Below are positions 45,808 to 57,994 of a DNA stretch of 64,000 nucleotides, one piece after another. The stretch spans positions 2,480,001 to 2,544,000 of the forward strand of contig NZ_PDJK01000002.1 in the NCBI RefSeq assembly GCF_002564045.1, given 5' to 3'. The DNA is from Amycolatopsis sulphurea (GTDB taxonomy: Bacteria; Actinomycetota; Actinomycetes; Mycobacteriales; Pseudonocardiaceae). The translations under genes and the position numbers were made by a program. A model generated the notes under the pieces. That model was given only the letters and a program-made list of their open reading frames with translations, had not been told where the DNA came from and did no database searches. Numbering within the stretch: the first letter of the stretch is position 1; each line of letters opens with the position of its first letter.

Positions 45808-47067
45808 TCATGCAGGTTCGGCGCGTGCGGCTTCCTGCTCCCGCTCGTCCGCGGCCGGTTCCCGGCCCGCCCGCCGCCACATGATCGACAGCGGAATCGT
45901 TATCAAGAGCCCGGCCAGTCCGAAAATACCCACAGTGGTCTGTGCGGTGAACTGATCGGCCAGTACTCCGCCGATCAGGGGAACCACGCCCATGGTGGTG
46001 GTCAGTCCGGTATTCGACAGCCCCATCGTCTGCGCCCGCGTCTCGTCCGGCACCGCGACGGTCAGCGAGGCGGTCGCCTGCAGCAGTGCGATCGTGCCGA
46101 ACCCGCCGGAGATCACGAACAGCACCAGCGAGGCCACCGGACCCGGCTGGAAGAAGCAGATCAGCAGCGGGATCGCGGCGAGCGCGGTCATCGGGCCGAT
46201 CAGCCGCGGCCGCAGGCCGGCGGGTACCCAGCGGGTGTAGGCGAAGGTGAACAGCACGCTGCCCACCGGATCGGCGGCGAGCAGCAGGCCGATCATGGTG
46301 GAGCCGCCCCCGGCGGAGGAGACGTACGGCGCGGCGATTCCCTCGTACACTGGGAGCAGTCCGGCCAGCCAGGTGAACAGCATCAGCGGCCGCAGCGCAG
46401 CGGTCGAGAACGCGATCCGTCCGCCGGAGCTGAGCGAGGAGAGGAACGGCTTGCGCTGGTTCCCGCTCGCCGCGGCCGGGCGGTCCTTCAGGCCGAATCG
46501 CAGGAACAGCGCGGAAAGAACGAACGTCCCGGCGTCGAGCACCAGCGCCAGCCGAGGGTCCAGCGCCATCAGCAGCGCGCCGCCGCCGGCGAACCCGAGC
46601 AGCTGCGCCGACTGCACGGTCATGCTGCGGATGCCCATGCCGACCACGAACCGGTCGCCCGGCAGCACCTGGGGCAGCAGCGCCAGCTGGGAGGCCTTGA
46701 ACGGCGGGTTCAGCAGGGAGACGCAGCCGACCAGGACGCACAGCGTCCACAACGGCAGCCCGGGGATGGCGACCAGTGCGGTCAGCGCCGCGCGGGCCAG
46801 ATCGACGGTGACCATCACGGTGCGCCGCGGGAACCGGTCGGCGAGCCCGGTGAGGAAGATCCCGCCGAACAGCGACGGGAAGAAGGTGAGCGCGTAGGTG
46901 AGCCCGGTCAGCGTGGCTGATCCGGTGTTCGCGTAGACGAGCACGGACAGCGCGACCCTGGCCAGCTGGTCCCCGGCGATGGACAGCAGTTCGCCGAACC
47001 ACATGGCACGGAACTCGGCGACCCCGAACACCTCTCGGAACGTGACGCGTTCCGGTCCTGCCGTCAT
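45808..47067 (-). CDS. MFS transporter (Tet/MefA-like 12-span)
   Basis: 419 residues, 12 predicted spans. FREVFGVAEFRAMWFGELLSIAGDQLARVALSVLVY at the start and motif A-like GLADRFPRRTVMVTVDLAR are typical of the macrolide-efflux/enterobactin-exporter MFS subgroup. Likely an exporter of a small molecule. The start is ATG 47067. It is divergent from the FAD/NAD(P)-binding protein gene across a 308-base gap with a palindrome at 47136. Confidence 0.9.
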   Translation of the reverse strand: MTAGPERVTFREVFGVAEFRAMWFGELLSIAGDQLARVALSVLVYANTGSATLTGLTYALTFFPSLFGGIFLTGLADRFPRRTVMVTVDLARAALTALVAIPGLPLWTLCVLVGCVSLLNPPFKASQLALLPQVLPGDRFVVGMGIRSMTVQSAQLLGFAGGGALLMALDPRLALVLDAGTFVLSALFLRFGLKDRPAAASGNQRKPFLSSLSSGGRIAFSTAALRPLMLFTWLAGLLPVYEGIAAPYVSSAGGGSTMIGLLLAADPVGSVLFTFAYTRWVPAGLRPRLIGPMTALAAIPLLICFFQPGPVASLVLFVISGGFGTIALLQATASLTVAVPDETRAQTMGLSNTGLTTTMGVVPLIGGVLADQFTAQTTVGIFGLAGLLITIPLSIMWRRAGREPAADEREQEAARAEPA

Positions 47068-47375
47068 ACCTGTACTCCCCGCTCCGGGTGCGGACCGTGC
47101 CGTGCCAGGGGCGACGATAGTTCCCCCTGGTTACAGTGTGATCACACGTGGTGAGCCGTCCGCCGCGATGGTTCGTGACGGTTGGTGATTCTCCAGGTTG
47201 GTTCGCCGGACTCCATCAGGTCACCGCAGGTTCTCCGGGTATCCAGACGATAGCGCTCCGCACTCGGAGGATCCTCGCGTCCGCGCCGCTGTGCCCCATG
47301 CCACATCCGGATGGCCGCCGTCCGCAGAGTGGAACGTCGCCCGTGTGGGCGGTTCGCGCGCGTAGTTTCAGCCGC
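47068..47375. promoter_or_regulatory. divergent promoter region with palindrome GTGTGATCACAC (47136-47147)
   Basis: The 308-base gap between divergent MFS and FAD-binding genes holds a perfect 12-bp palindrome 69 bases before the MFS start, of a kind seen at GntR- or Crp-like sites (TGTGA/TCACA). Nothing else structured was seen. Confidence 0.5.
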
Positions 47376-49274
47376 GTGACCGACCCTGTGACGTTCACGC
47401 TCGCCATCGTGGGCGCCGGGCCCCGTGGGGTCGGCGTCCTGGAACGGCTGTCCGCCAACGCCGCCGAACTGCTCGGCGGCGGGCGGCTGGTGGTGCACCT
47501 GATCGATCCGTTTCCGGCGGGTCCCGGCCGGGTGTGGCGGTACGCGCAGTCACCGTTGCTGCGGATGAATTCGATGCCCGAAGACGTCACCGTGTTCACC
47601 GACGACTCGGTCCGGATGGCCGGTCCGGTCCGGTCCGGACCGTCGCTGATCGAATGGGTCCGGCGGGTGCGTTCCGGCGAATCGGTGCATTCGGTGCCCG
47701 CGGATCTGCGTACCGAACTGGAAACGTTGACCAGCACGGACTTCCCCACTCGCCGGCTGCAGAGCCGGTACCTGGAGTGGTTCTACCGCGAGGTGCTCGA
47801 CGGTCTCCCGCCCGGGATCGAGGTGGTCGAGCACCGGGCGACGGCGACCGGGCTCGACGGCGGTGAACGCGAGTCCGTCCGGCTTTCCGACGGCACGGTG
47901 GTCGCCGCCGACGCCGTGGTGCTGACCGTCGGGCACCTGGACGCGCTGCCGGACCGCGCCGAGCGCGAGCTGGCCGAGTTCGCCGGACGGCACGGGCTGG
48001 CCTACTACCCGGCGGGCTACACCGCCGATGTCGACTACTCGGGCGTGCCGGCCGGCGAATCGGTGCTGGTACGCGGTTTCGGTCTGGCCTTTGTGGATCT
48101 CATGCTGCTGCTGACCGAGGGCCGCGGCGGCCGGTTCTCCCGCCGTCCGGGTGGCGGGCTGCGGTATCACCCGAGCGGCGCGGAACCGGTCCTGCACGTC
48201 GGTTCTCGCCGCGGGGTGCCCTATCACGCGAAGACCGGGTATCGGCTGCGCGGGAAACCGTTGCAGCTGCCCAGATTCTTCGATCAGTACGCGATCACCG
48301 AGCTGACCGCACGCCCCGGTCCGCTCGACTTCCACGCGGACGTGTGGCCGCTGATCGCCAAGGAACTCGCCTGGGCGTACTACACCGAGCTGTTCACCGG
48401 CCACCCCGATCGCGTGCGCGCCGATTTCGCGGTGTTCGCCGACGCGTTCGCCGGGCTGCGCTGGGGAACGTCCGAAATGGACAGTCTGATCGCAGGAGCG
48501 GTACCTGCCGAAGCTGATCGGCTCGACCTGGCGAAGCTGGACCGTCCGTTCGCCGGGCAGCGGTATGCCTGCATGGAGGAGTTCGGGAAGGCCCTGCGGG
48601 AGTATGTGGAAGACGATCTCGTCCGCCGTGGCGACGGGTACTACAGCGCCGATCTGGGTGCGTTCATGGCGTTGTTGTCCGTGATCGGCCAGCTGCCTGC
48701 GCTGTTGGCGACCGGGCGGCTCACGGCCGCTTCGCAGGTCAGCGGGCTGGACGGCTGGTTCCACGGGTTCTTTTCCTTCTACGCCAGCGGTCCGCCGCCG
48801 CGCCGGCTGGAGGAGTTGCTCGCGCTCGCGGACGCCGGGATCGTGTCGTTCCTCGGCGCCGACGTGCAGTTGACCGCCGACGAGGAGGCCGCGGTGTTCG
48901 TCGCGACCAGCGGCAGCCATCCGGACGCGGTCAGTGCGCGCACGCTGATCGAGGCACGGCTGCCGGAGGCGAGCGTACCGCGGGTTTCCGACCCCCTGCT
49001 GCGGAATCTGCGGGATACCGGAGCGTTGGTGGAGGAACAGGTGCCGGACTCGGCCGGGGATCCGTTGCCCTCCGGCCGCATCGCCACCACGCTGGACGAC
49101 TTCCGCGTGCATACCGCGGACGGCGCGGCGCATCCCCGCCGGTTCGCGCTCGGGCCGCACACCAGCGCGCGGTCCGCGGGCGCGTTCACCCGGCCACGGA
49201 CGAACGCGCTCCCGTTTCGGCAGAACGACGCGCTGGCAAGGGAAATCCTGCGGATGGCGCGAGAGGATCACTGA
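47376..49274 (+). CDS. FAD/NAD(P)-binding protein (PF13454 type)
   Basis: 632 residues. LAIVGAGPRGVGVLERLSANA is the N-terminal Rossmann motif. The NAD(P)-binding-9 domain follows (FPAGPGRVWRYAQSPLLRMNSMPEDVTVF, FPTRRLQSRYLEWFYREV). VLTVGHLDALP and VLVRGFGLAFVDLMLLLTEGRGG mark the second half. Family members are flavoproteins of unclear substrate, some in secondary-metabolite loci. GTG 47376 was chosen; the open frame upstream lacks coding character. A strong terminator follows. Confidence 0.9.
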   Translation: MTDPVTFTLAIVGAGPRGVGVLERLSANAAELLGGGRLVVHLIDPFPAGPGRVWRYAQSPLLRMNSMPEDVTVFTDDSVRMAGPVRSGPSLIEWVRRVRSGESVHSVPADLRTELETLTSTDFPTRRLQSRYLEWFYREVLDGLPPGIEVVEHRATATGLDGGERESVRLSDGTVVAADAVVLTVGHLDALPDRAERELAEFAGRHGLAYYPAGYTADVDYSGVPAGESVLVRGFGLAFVDLMLLLTEGRGGRFSRRPGGGLRYHPSGAEPVLHVGSRRGVPYHAKTGYRLRGKPLQLPRFFDQYAITELTARPGPLDFHADVWPLIAKELAWAYYTELFTGHPDRVRADFAVFADAFAGLRWGTSEMDSLIAGAVPAEADRLDLAKLDRPFAGQRYACMEEFGKALREYVEDDLVRRGDGYYSADLGAFMALLSVIGQLPALLATGRLTAASQVSGLDGWFHGFFSFYASGPPPRRLEELLALADAGIVSFLGADVQLTADEEAAVFVATSGSHPDAVSARTLIEARLPEASVPRVSDPLLRNLRDTGALVEEQVPDSAGDPLPSGRIATTLDDFRVHTADGAAHPRRFALGPHTSARSAGAFTRPRTNALPFRQNDALAREILRMAREDH

Positions 49275-49283
49275 CGGCCGCGA

Positions 49284-49317
49284 GGGGTTGCCCTCCGGGT
49301 TTCCGGAGGGCAACCCC
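49284..49317. terminator. bidirectional hairpin terminator
   Basis: Perfect 15-bp stem GGGGTTGCCCTCCGG with loop GTTT, between the convergent FAD-binding and HNH genes (10 and 5 bases from their stops). Confidence 0.9.
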
Positions 49318-49321
49318 CGAT

Positions 49322-49960
49322 TCAGCAGCGGCCGAGCATGTCGGTCAGCGCCGACTTCTCCGCGGTGTTGACGGTGAGCTTGAACTTGTACTTCACGGCC
49401 ACCCACATCTTGGCGTAGGTGCACCAGTAGCCCGTGGACGGCGGCTTCCACTGGTCCGGCGACTTGTCGCCCTTGGCCTGGTTGACGTTGTCGGTCACCG
49501 CGATCAGCTGCGGGTCGGACAGGTCGTTGGCGTAGGCCTGGCGCTGGGCCTGGGTCCAGGACGAGGCACCGGTGCGCCAGGCGTCGGCGAGCGGCACCAC
49601 GTGGTCGATGTCCACATCGGACGGTGAGGTCCAGGTGGCATCGTCGTAGGGCGACTCCCAGGAACCCGAGGTCGGGTAGCAGTTCGCGCCGACCTGGACG
49701 TTGGTGCCGTCACGCTTGAGCACGACCTCGCGGGTGTTGCAGTTGTTGCCCTGGTCGATCCAGTGCGGGAACTTGTCCCGGCTGTAGCCGGTGAGCGAAC
49801 CGTCCGCCTGCACCGTGAGCGCGGTGAGGTCGCTCTTCGCGGTGGCGGCGGAGGGGATGCCCGGCGGGGTTGCCTCGGCGACTCCGATTGTGGTGGCGCA
49901 GAGCAGCGCGACACCGGCTACGACGGTCAACGAATTACGAACAGTACGCACGGTCAGCAT
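49322..49960 (-). CDS. secreted HNH endonuclease family protein (DUF1524-like)
   Basis: 212 residues with a signal peptide (MLTVRTVRNSLTVVAGVALL, cleavage near ATPPG, residue about 31). The HNH-like core is DVDIDHVVPLADAWRTGAS with NDLSDPQLIAVTDNVNQAKGDKSPDQWKP. Cys residues in NCNTRE, NCYP, YWCTY and the C-terminal GRC may form disulfides. It is probably an extracellular nuclease, as in other actinomycetes. The start is ATG 49960. Confidence 0.92.
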   Translation of the reverse strand: MLTVRTVRNSLTVVAGVALLCATTIGVAEATPPGIPSAATAKSDLTALTVQADGSLTGYSRDKFPHWIDQGNNCNTREVVLKRDGTNVQVGANCYPTSGSWESPYDDATWTSPSDVDIDHVVPLADAWRTGASSWTQAQRQAYANDLSDPQLIAVTDNVNQAKGDKSPDQWKPPSTGYWCTYAKMWVAVKYKFKLTVNTAEKSALTDMLGRC

Positions 49961-50100
49961 ATTGCTGCCTCCCAGTCAGATTCAGGGACTTGTTAACCCT
50001 CAATCACGGAAGTGGCCGTCGCAACACCTCGGGGTGACATATAACAGACCTTCAGTGAACAGAACGTCACCAGCGCATCGCCGATACCGGAACTTCGCGT

Positions 50101-52133
<2,033 letters not shown>

Positions 52134-52162
52134 CTTCCGTTTCCAAGTCTGGACGGGGCGCG

Positions 52163-53710
52163 TCAGCCGAGGCCCTTCAGCTCCTGTTCGACGGCGGCCA
52201 GTTCGGCTGCGGAGCCTTGCACCTTCGGGCCGGTGAACCACTTGCGCGCGGACAGTGCCCACCACAGCGCAGCGCCGCCGAGCACGACCAAGAACGCGAT
52301 GGGCGTGTAGTTGAACGTGTCGACGGTGATCGGTGAGGATTGCGGCAGCATGAAGAGTACGAAGATCACCACGACCCACGCGGTGGCGACGACGCCAATC
52401 GGCTTGCCCCAGCGACCCAGGTTCCACGGCCCCTTCTCGAAGCTGTCACCGCGCCGAACGCGAAGGAACACCGGGATCACGTACGCCACGTACAGGCCAA
52501 CGGTCGCGATGGAAGTGACTGCGGCGTACGCCGTTTGGCTCCAGAGATAAGGCAGCGCCAGAATCAGCGCGCCACCGGCGGCCAGCCATACGGCGTTGGT
52601 CGGGGTTTGGGTGCGTTTGTTGATGCGGTGCCAGAACGAGGAACCGGGGATCGCGCCGTCGCGGGCGAAGGCGTAGATCATCCGAGAGTTGGCGGTCACC
52701 GAAGCCATCCCGCAGAACAACTGCGCGCCAATGCAGATCAGCAGCAGGAACTTGCCGGTCACCGCGCCGGTCGCGTCGATGAAGATCTGCGCCGGCGGCA
52801 CCCCGGTGGCCGAGTTGACCGCGCCGTCGTAGTCCTGGATGGCGAAGGTCAGGCCGATCAGCAGCACCCATCCGGCGACCAGGGAGACCAGGATCGACGT
52901 GATGATCCCGCGTGGCCCGGCCTTCGACGCGTTCTTCGTCTCCTCGGTCATGTGCGCCGACGCGTCGTACCCGGTGAGCGTGTATTGCGCCAGCAACAGC
53001 CCGAGCGCGAACACGTACGCCATCGAGCCCCAGCCGGTCTGGTTCACGAAGCTGCCGAACACGAACGACGCGTCCTGGTGGTGCGCCGGCACGATCACCA
53101 GCACGCCCACGATCACGAGCACACCGAGCAGGTGCCACCACACGCTGACGCTGTTGAGCACCGCGACCACCCGGACACCGAAGGTGTTCAGCACGCCGTG
53201 CACGACCAGGATGATCGCCAGCAGCAGAATCGTATGCCCTGGCGTGGCACTGAATCCCCACTGCAGATCGAGGAACGCGTTCAGGAACAACGCCGCGCCG
53301 AAGTCGATGCCCGCGGTGACCGCGATCTGCCCGATCAGGTTGAACCAGCCGGTGAACCACGACCACGCCGGTCCGTTGCGGGTGGCCAGCTTCGCCGCCC
53401 AGTAGTAGAGCCCGCCCGCGGTCGGGTAGCTCGAACACACCTCCGCCATCCCGAGCCCGACGAGCACCACGAACAACCCGACCAGCGGCCAGCCCCAGAT
53501 CATCACCGCGGGCCCGCCGGTCTTCATGCCGAAGCCGTAGAGGGTCAGGCAACCGGACAGGATCGAGATGATGGTGAAGGAGACGGCGAAGTTCGAGAAC
53601 GCCGACATGGTGCGCTTGAGTTCCTGCGCATAACCGAGCGCGTGCAGGCGGGCACTGTCCTCGTCGCGATGGCCGGGTTCGGAGGCGGTCTGCGAGCCGG
53701 GGACATCCAT
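52163..53710 (-). CDS. APC family amino acid permease (GABA/choline permease-like)
   Basis: 515 residues, 12 predicted spans. The N-terminus LHALGYAQELKRTMSAFSNFAVSFTIISILSG is the signature of the BAT1/GabP-like eukaryotic-type subgroup of APC transporters, and AEVCSSYPTAGGLYYWAAKL is the conserved Glu-Ser-Pro-x2-Gly-like segment. Probably imports an amino acid or amine; substrate unknown. ATG 53710. It converges with purA, 29 bases between stops, with no clear hairpin. Confidence 0.93.
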   Translation of the reverse strand: MDVPGSQTASEPGHRDEDSARLHALGYAQELKRTMSAFSNFAVSFTIISILSGCLTLYGFGMKTGGPAVMIWGWPLVGLFVVLVGLGMAEVCSSYPTAGGLYYWAAKLATRNGPAWSWFTGWFNLIGQIAVTAGIDFGAALFLNAFLDLQWGFSATPGHTILLLAIILVVHGVLNTFGVRVVAVLNSVSVWWHLLGVLVIVGVLVIVPAHHQDASFVFGSFVNQTGWGSMAYVFALGLLLAQYTLTGYDASAHMTEETKNASKAGPRGIITSILVSLVAGWVLLIGLTFAIQDYDGAVNSATGVPPAQIFIDATGAVTGKFLLLICIGAQLFCGMASVTANSRMIYAFARDGAIPGSSFWHRINKRTQTPTNAVWLAAGGALILALPYLWSQTAYAAVTSIATVGLYVAYVIPVFLRVRRGDSFEKGPWNLGRWGKPIGVVATAWVVVIFVLFMLPQSSPITVDTFNYTPIAFLVVLGGAALWWALSARKWFTGPKVQGSAAELAAVEQELKGLG

Positions 53711-53781
53711 CGGGCACCCACCTGAAAGGTATGCGGACAGACCTTTGAATCGCCGAAGCTAGCCCGCCCCGTTCACCGGTG

Positions 53782-54768
53782 TCAAGATCCGGGCAGCACC
53801 TCCTCCGCCAGATGGCGTACGACCGGCCACGCCCCCTCCGCGGTGTTCGACAGCACCGTCGTGCTCAGCTCCCGCCCCGGCTGCCACACACTGCGAAACG
53901 AGACGCCGTAGTCGTATCCCTCCAGCAGGACCGTGTCCCCGCGCGCGGGCAGCCAGAAACCGAGCCCGTACCGCAACTTCTCCCGGGTGCCGGTCTCCGG
54001 GCTGTGCACCGCGGTCATCCGCGCCACCCACTCGCGCGGCACGATCCGGCCGGCCTGCAACGCGGGCCAGAACGCCGCGAAATCCGGCGCCGTCGAGTAG
54101 CAGCCGCCATCGCCGCTGCCCACCACCGGCAGGCTGAACACGTTGGTACGCCCGTCTTCCAGGTACCCGGTGGCGGTGCGCGCGGGCAGCTCGTCCGAAC
54201 GGAGGAACGCGGTGTCCGGCATGCCGGCCGGCTCGGTGACCCGCGTCCGCACGAGTTCCGCGAACGGCAGCCCGGCCGCCCGCTCGGCGAGGATCGCCAG
54301 GACCGCGTAGCCGCCGTTGTTGTATGCGAACCGCGCGCCGGGCCGGAATCGTTGCGGCTGCCCGTCCAGTGCGGGCAGGTACGCCGCCGCGGACGTGAAT
54401 TCCTGCGGCCGCGGCGGCGGCTGCGCGTCCTCGCCGAAGTATTCGCCGATCCCGGACCGGTGCGCCAGCAGCTGTTCCACCGTCACCGCGTCCGCGATCA
54501 ACGGCAGGTCCGGGCCGAGCAGCTCGCGCACCCGGGTGGTCAGTGCGAGCAGCCCGTCGACGATCAGGCTCACCACCACGAGCGCGGTGAACCCCTTGGT
54601 ACCACTGGCAATCCCGAACCGCGTATCGACGGTGTTCGGGACCTGGTAGCCCCGATGCGCCCAGCCGTATGCGCGGCCGAGCACCGTTTCCGTGCCTCGC
54701 CGGACCAGCAGCGCGCCGGTGAACCCGGTACGCGCGGCCAGCCCGTCGATCCCCTCCCCAAGATCCAT
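53782..54768 (-). CDS. serine hydrolase, beta-lactamase class C / DD-peptidase family
   Basis: 328 residues. The active-site Ser-x-x-Lys is ASGTKGF near residue 56, and the Tyr-x-Asn motif is YNNGGYAVL near residue 148. The third motif (Lys/His-x-Gly region) is weak, near VLLEGYDYG. There is no signal peptide, so it acts in the cytosol or the N-terminus is wrong. Family members are esterases, peptidases or lactamases. ATG 54768. Same direction as the APC gene but a separate unit. Confidence 0.9.
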   Translation of the reverse strand: MDLGEGIDGLAARTGFTGALLVRRGTETVLGRAYGWAHRGYQVPNTVDTRFGIASGTKGFTALVVVSLIVDGLLALTTRVRELLGPDLPLIADAVTVEQLLAHRSGIGEYFGEDAQPPPRPQEFTSAAAYLPALDGQPQRFRPGARFAYNNGGYAVLAILAERAAGLPFAELVRTRVTEPAGMPDTAFLRSDELPARTATGYLEDGRTNVFSLPVVGSGDGGCYSTAPDFAAFWPALQAGRIVPREWVARMTAVHSPETGTREKLRYGLGFWLPARGDTVLLEGYDYGVSFRSVWQPGRELSTTVLSNTAEGAWPVVRHLAEEVLPGS

Positions 54769-54800
54769 TCGAGAAGGTTAGCGAAGGGGACCGACAGAAA

Positions 54801-55937
54801 TCAGCGACCGAGGAAGTCGTGCAGCGATTCCAGCGCGGTGTCCGGCTGGTCGGCGAAGAATCCGTCCACCCCGGCCTGGAAGAACGCGGCCTCCTCGGCG
54901 AACACGTTCCCGAATGCGGCCGGGCTGTCCGAGGAACGCAGATTCGCGGGCAGGAACGGGTTTTCGTTGCGGAACGTGTACGGCTGAACCTTCAGCCCCA
55001 CCCGGTGTGCGTCGGAAATCAGTGAAGTGGGCGTGCCGAGATTACCCTTCGAGTCCAGCGGGATGATCTGCGCCTTCTCCGGTCCGAGGTAGGCCGCGTA
55101 CTTCGCGACCTCACGCAGCCCGGCAGGCGAGACGAGGTCGGCGTACGTGCGCTTGTCGCCCTTGGCCACCCAGTCCGCCGGCGCCCCGGTCGCGCTGCTC
55201 AGCTGCAGCAGCGGAACCTTCACCTCGCGGTGCAGGGCCTGCAGGTTCGACACCTCGAACGACTGGATGGCCACCGGCGCGTTCGGCCGGTTCAGCCCGT
55301 TGCGGTTGAGCAGATCCACCAGCTTCGGCTCGGTCGGGTTGCCGATCGAGGAGAAGTAGGTGGAGTGCTTGACCTCCGGGTAGGTGCCGAGCGTGCGGTG
55401 CAGCTCCCGGCCGAGCCGCCGGGCGTCGTCGAGCACCTCCTGGTAGGTGGCGATCCGGAACCGGCCGTTGTAGAGCTGGTTGTTCGGGCGGTTCTGCGGG
55501 ATCCGCTCCTTGGCGAAGAGCGTCTTCAGCTCGGCGAGGGTGAAGTCCTCGGTGAACCAGCCGGTCATCTTCGTGCCGTCGATGACCTTGGTGGTCTTGC
55601 GCGCGGCGAACTCCGGGTGGTCCGCGACGTCGGTGGTGCCGCCGATCTCCGGCTCGTGCCGGGCCACCAGCTGCCCGTCCTTGGTCGGCACCAGGTCGAC
55701 GTCGACGAAGTCCACGCCCATCCGCCAGGCCAGCTCGTAGGAGGCGAGGGTGTGCTCCGGGCGGTAGCCGGGGGCGCCCCGGTGGCCGACGATCACCGGG
55801 TCATCGTGCCCGCGGCCGTGCGCCACCGCATCCGGGGCGGTCTGCTCGACGGCCGCGGCCGGGCCGACGGTGAGGCCCGCGACGCCGAGCAGGGCCAGAC
55901 CGGACAGGGCGAGCATGCCGAGACGTGTGCGTTTCAT
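54801..55937 (-). CDS. secreted glycerophosphodiester phosphodiesterase
   Basis: 378 residues. A signal peptide (MKRTRLGMLALSGLALLGVA, cleavage after PAAA) is followed by a GDPD TIM barrel: VGHRGAPGYRPEHTLASYELAW (catalytic His-Arg and Glu), VDVDLVPTKDGQLVARHEPE (metal and second His). It degrades glycerophosphodiesters outside the cell to glycerol-3-P, often for phosphate. ATG 55937 with AGAGAGG upstream was chosen; the longer open frame runs through a MITE and is not coding. Confidence 0.94.
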   Translation of the reverse strand: MKRTRLGMLALSGLALLGVAGLTVGPAAAVEQTAPDAVAHGRGHDDPVIVGHRGAPGYRPEHTLASYELAWRMGVDFVDVDLVPTKDGQLVARHEPEIGGTTDVADHPEFAARKTTKVIDGTKMTGWFTEDFTLAELKTLFAKERIPQNRPNNQLYNGRFRIATYQEVLDDARRLGRELHRTLGTYPEVKHSTYFSSIGNPTEPKLVDLLNRNGLNRPNAPVAIQSFEVSNLQALHREVKVPLLQLSSATGAPADWVAKGDKRTYADLVSPAGLREVAKYAAYLGPEKAQIIPLDSKGNLGTPTSLISDAHRVGLKVQPYTFRNENPFLPANLRSSDSPAAFGNVFAEEAAFFQAGVDGFFADQPDTALESLHDFLGR

Positions 55938-56110
55938 GGGAGACCTCTCTCTACCGGGTGCCCGGGGAGTTGCGACCGGGGCCACGAGTACCGCGCCACC
56001 CTCACCGCCGCAAGCGTCCGCCGGATCGACCCGCCCGGACGAGGGGCTGACGACCGGGTAAACGATGCATGGATTCCGTTTTCGGGCAGCTCGGGCACCG
56101 GGGGTGACCG

Positions 56111-56406
56111 CAGGGCTCCGGCACAGTTGGTCGGGGACCAGGCAGCGGGTGATGCGGAGGTGTGTGCGACCACCTCGTGGCGTGCGCCGGACCGGTTTCG
56201 GGTCCGTGAAGGGCCCCTTCACAGACCTCCGCAGCAGGGCCCCCGCAAAGTTGGCCGAGGGCCCGTGATCAGCAGACAGAGCCGTGGCTGCCCGACCGGT
56301 TTCGGGTCCGTGAGGGTGCCCCGCACGGACTCAGAGTCCGTGAAGGGGCCCTTCACAGCCCTCCGCAGCTGCGCAGGGCCCTCCACACCGACTTTGCCGG
56401 CACCCG
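56111..56406. mobile_element. MITE-like element (copy C, 296 bp, composite)
   Basis: The left end is CAGGGCTCCGGCACAGTTGG and the right end is GACTTTGCCGGCACCCG (one T missing). The flanking 10-mers GGGGTGACCG (56101-56110) and GAGGTGACCG (56407-56416) match at nine of ten. A second left end, CAGGGCCCCCGCAAAGTTGG, begins inside at 56235. The copy therefore looks like two elements fused, the inner one resembling copy B. It contains hairpins near 56207 and 56305-56358. Confidence 0.85.
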
Positions 56407-56416
56407 GAGGTGACCG

Positions 56417-56638
56417 GGCAGGTCAGGTGGACGGTTACGGCCTGGCTCGACGAGGGTTGGGTGTCCTGTACGCCGGGTTTGCCGCCGCCGGGGCGATCGC
56501 CGTGCCCGGCCCGCGTCCGACATCACCTGTCTGACCAGCCGCAACTCCGCTCGGTGACCCCTTGCCCGATTATCCGGGTGACCCCTGGACCGGACGGCGA
56601 TAGGCCCGGCCGGTGCACGCACCGTTACGCTGTCCGGC
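56417..56638. other. gap before purD
   Basis: Together with the MITE this makes a 700-base gene-free stretch between divergent GDPD and purD genes. The last 220 bases presumably hold the purD promoter. No PurR-type palindrome or riboswitch was seen. Confidence 0.45.
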
Positions 56639-57898
56639 GTGCGCGTACTGGTAATCGGGTCCGGCGCCCGTGAGCATGCAATCGCCCTTGCGGTGTCCGG
56701 TGATGCTGGAGTGACGGCGCTCGCCTGCGCGCCCGGTAACGCCGGTACCGCGGCGGTCGCCGAGCAACTCGGAGTCGAGCCTGCCGATCCGGCAGCGGTC
56801 GCTGCGCTGGCCAAGGAGTGGCGGGCCGACCTCGTCGTGATCGGTCCCGAGGTGCCGCTCGTCGCGGGCGTCGCGGACGCGGTGCGCGAAGCGGGCATCG
56901 CCTGCTTCGGGCCGAGTGCCGCCGCCGCGCGGATCGAGGGCTCGAAGGCGTTCGCGAAGGACGTGATGTCCGCCGCAGGGGTGCCCACGGCCCGCAGCGA
57001 GGTCGTCGACACGCCCGCGCGGCTCGACGCGGCGCTTCAGCGCTTCGGGCCCACCTGGGTGGTGAAGGACGACGGGCTCGCCGCCGGCAAGGGCGTGGTG
57101 GTGACCGAGGACATCGAGGTGGCCCGCAAGCACGCGCTGATGCTGCTCGACGGCGGCCACCCGGTGCTGCTGGAGTCCTTTTTGGACGGACCGGAGGCTT
57201 CGCTGTTCTGCTTCGTGGACGGCCGCACCGTGGTGCCGATGCTGCCCGCGCAGGACTTCAAGCGGGTCGGCGACGGTGGTACCGGCCCGAACACCGGCGG
57301 GATGGGTGCGTACGCGCCGCTGCCGTGGGTGTCCGAGGACCTCGTCAACGACGTCGTCGCGCGCATCGTGCAGCCGGTGGTCGACGAACTTGACGCGCGG
57401 GGCTGCTCGTTCTCCGGCCTGCTGTACGCCGGGCTTGCGCTCACGTCGGACGGCCCGCAGGTGATCGAGTTCAACTGCCGCTTCGGGGACCCGGAGACGC
57501 AGGTTGTGCTCGCCCTGCTGCGTACGTCGCTGGCCGAGGTGCTGAAGGCCACCGCGACCGGGCGGCTGGCCGAGCTTCCGCCGCTGGAGTGGTCGGGCGG
57601 CGCCGCGGTCACCGTGGTGATCGCAGCCGACGGTTATCCGGGCAAGCCGCGCACCGGTGACGTGATCACCGGTGGCGAGATCGAAGGCGTGCTGCACGCG
57701 GGTACGCGGCGTCGCGAAGACGGCGCGGTCGTGTCCTCTGGTGGGCGTGTGCTCTCCGTGGTGGGCACCGGCAAGACGCTCAAGTCCGCGCGTAAGCACG
57801 CGTACGAGACAGTCGAGCGCGTACACCTGGCCGGCTCGCATCACCGCACTGACATCGCGCTGCGTGCTGCGAACGGCGAGGTCGCCGCCCCGGCCTGA
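56639..57898 (+). CDS. purD: phosphoribosylamine--glycine ligase
   Basis: 419 residues; joins phosphoribosylamine and glycine with ATP (second step of purine synthesis). [18 protein letters not shown] opens the N-terminal domain. The ATP-grasp core includes [55 protein letters not shown] and [19 protein letters not shown] 56639 is the start. Single gene; purA lies upstream and no other pur genes are in the window. Confidence 0.97.
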   Translation: MRVLVIGSGAREHAIALAVSGDAGVTALACAPGNAGTAAVAEQLGVEPADPAAVAALAKEWRADLVVIGPEVPLVAGVADAVREAGIACFGPSAAAARIEGSKAFAKDVMSAAGVPTARSEVVDTPARLDAALQRFGPTWVVKDDGLAAGKGVVVTEDIEVARKHALMLLDGGHPVLLESFLDGPEASLFCFVDGRTVVPMLPAQDFKRVGDGGTGPNTGGMGAYAPLPWVSEDLVNDVVARIVQPVVDELDARGCSFSGLLYAGLALTSDGPQVIEFNCRFGDPETQVVLALLRTSLAEVLKATATGRLAELPPLEWSGGAAVTVVIAADGYPGKPRTGDVITGGEIEGVLHAGTRRREDGAVVSSGGRVLSVVGTGKTLKSARKHAYETVERVHLAGSHHRTDIALRAANGEVAAPA

Positions 57899-57994
57899 AA
57901 GGGCCGGGCGAAACTCGCCTCGGATTCACGCGTCCGTTGGTAGCCTCGAAGCGAGTCGCCGCGGTCACTGTCCGTATCACGTGAGGGGTAGCGC

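Noticed and set aside
55938..56222. N-terminal extension of the GDPD gene to 56222
   Set aside because: The extension reads through a MITE hairpin, and the signal peptide with ribosome site at 55937 marks the true start.
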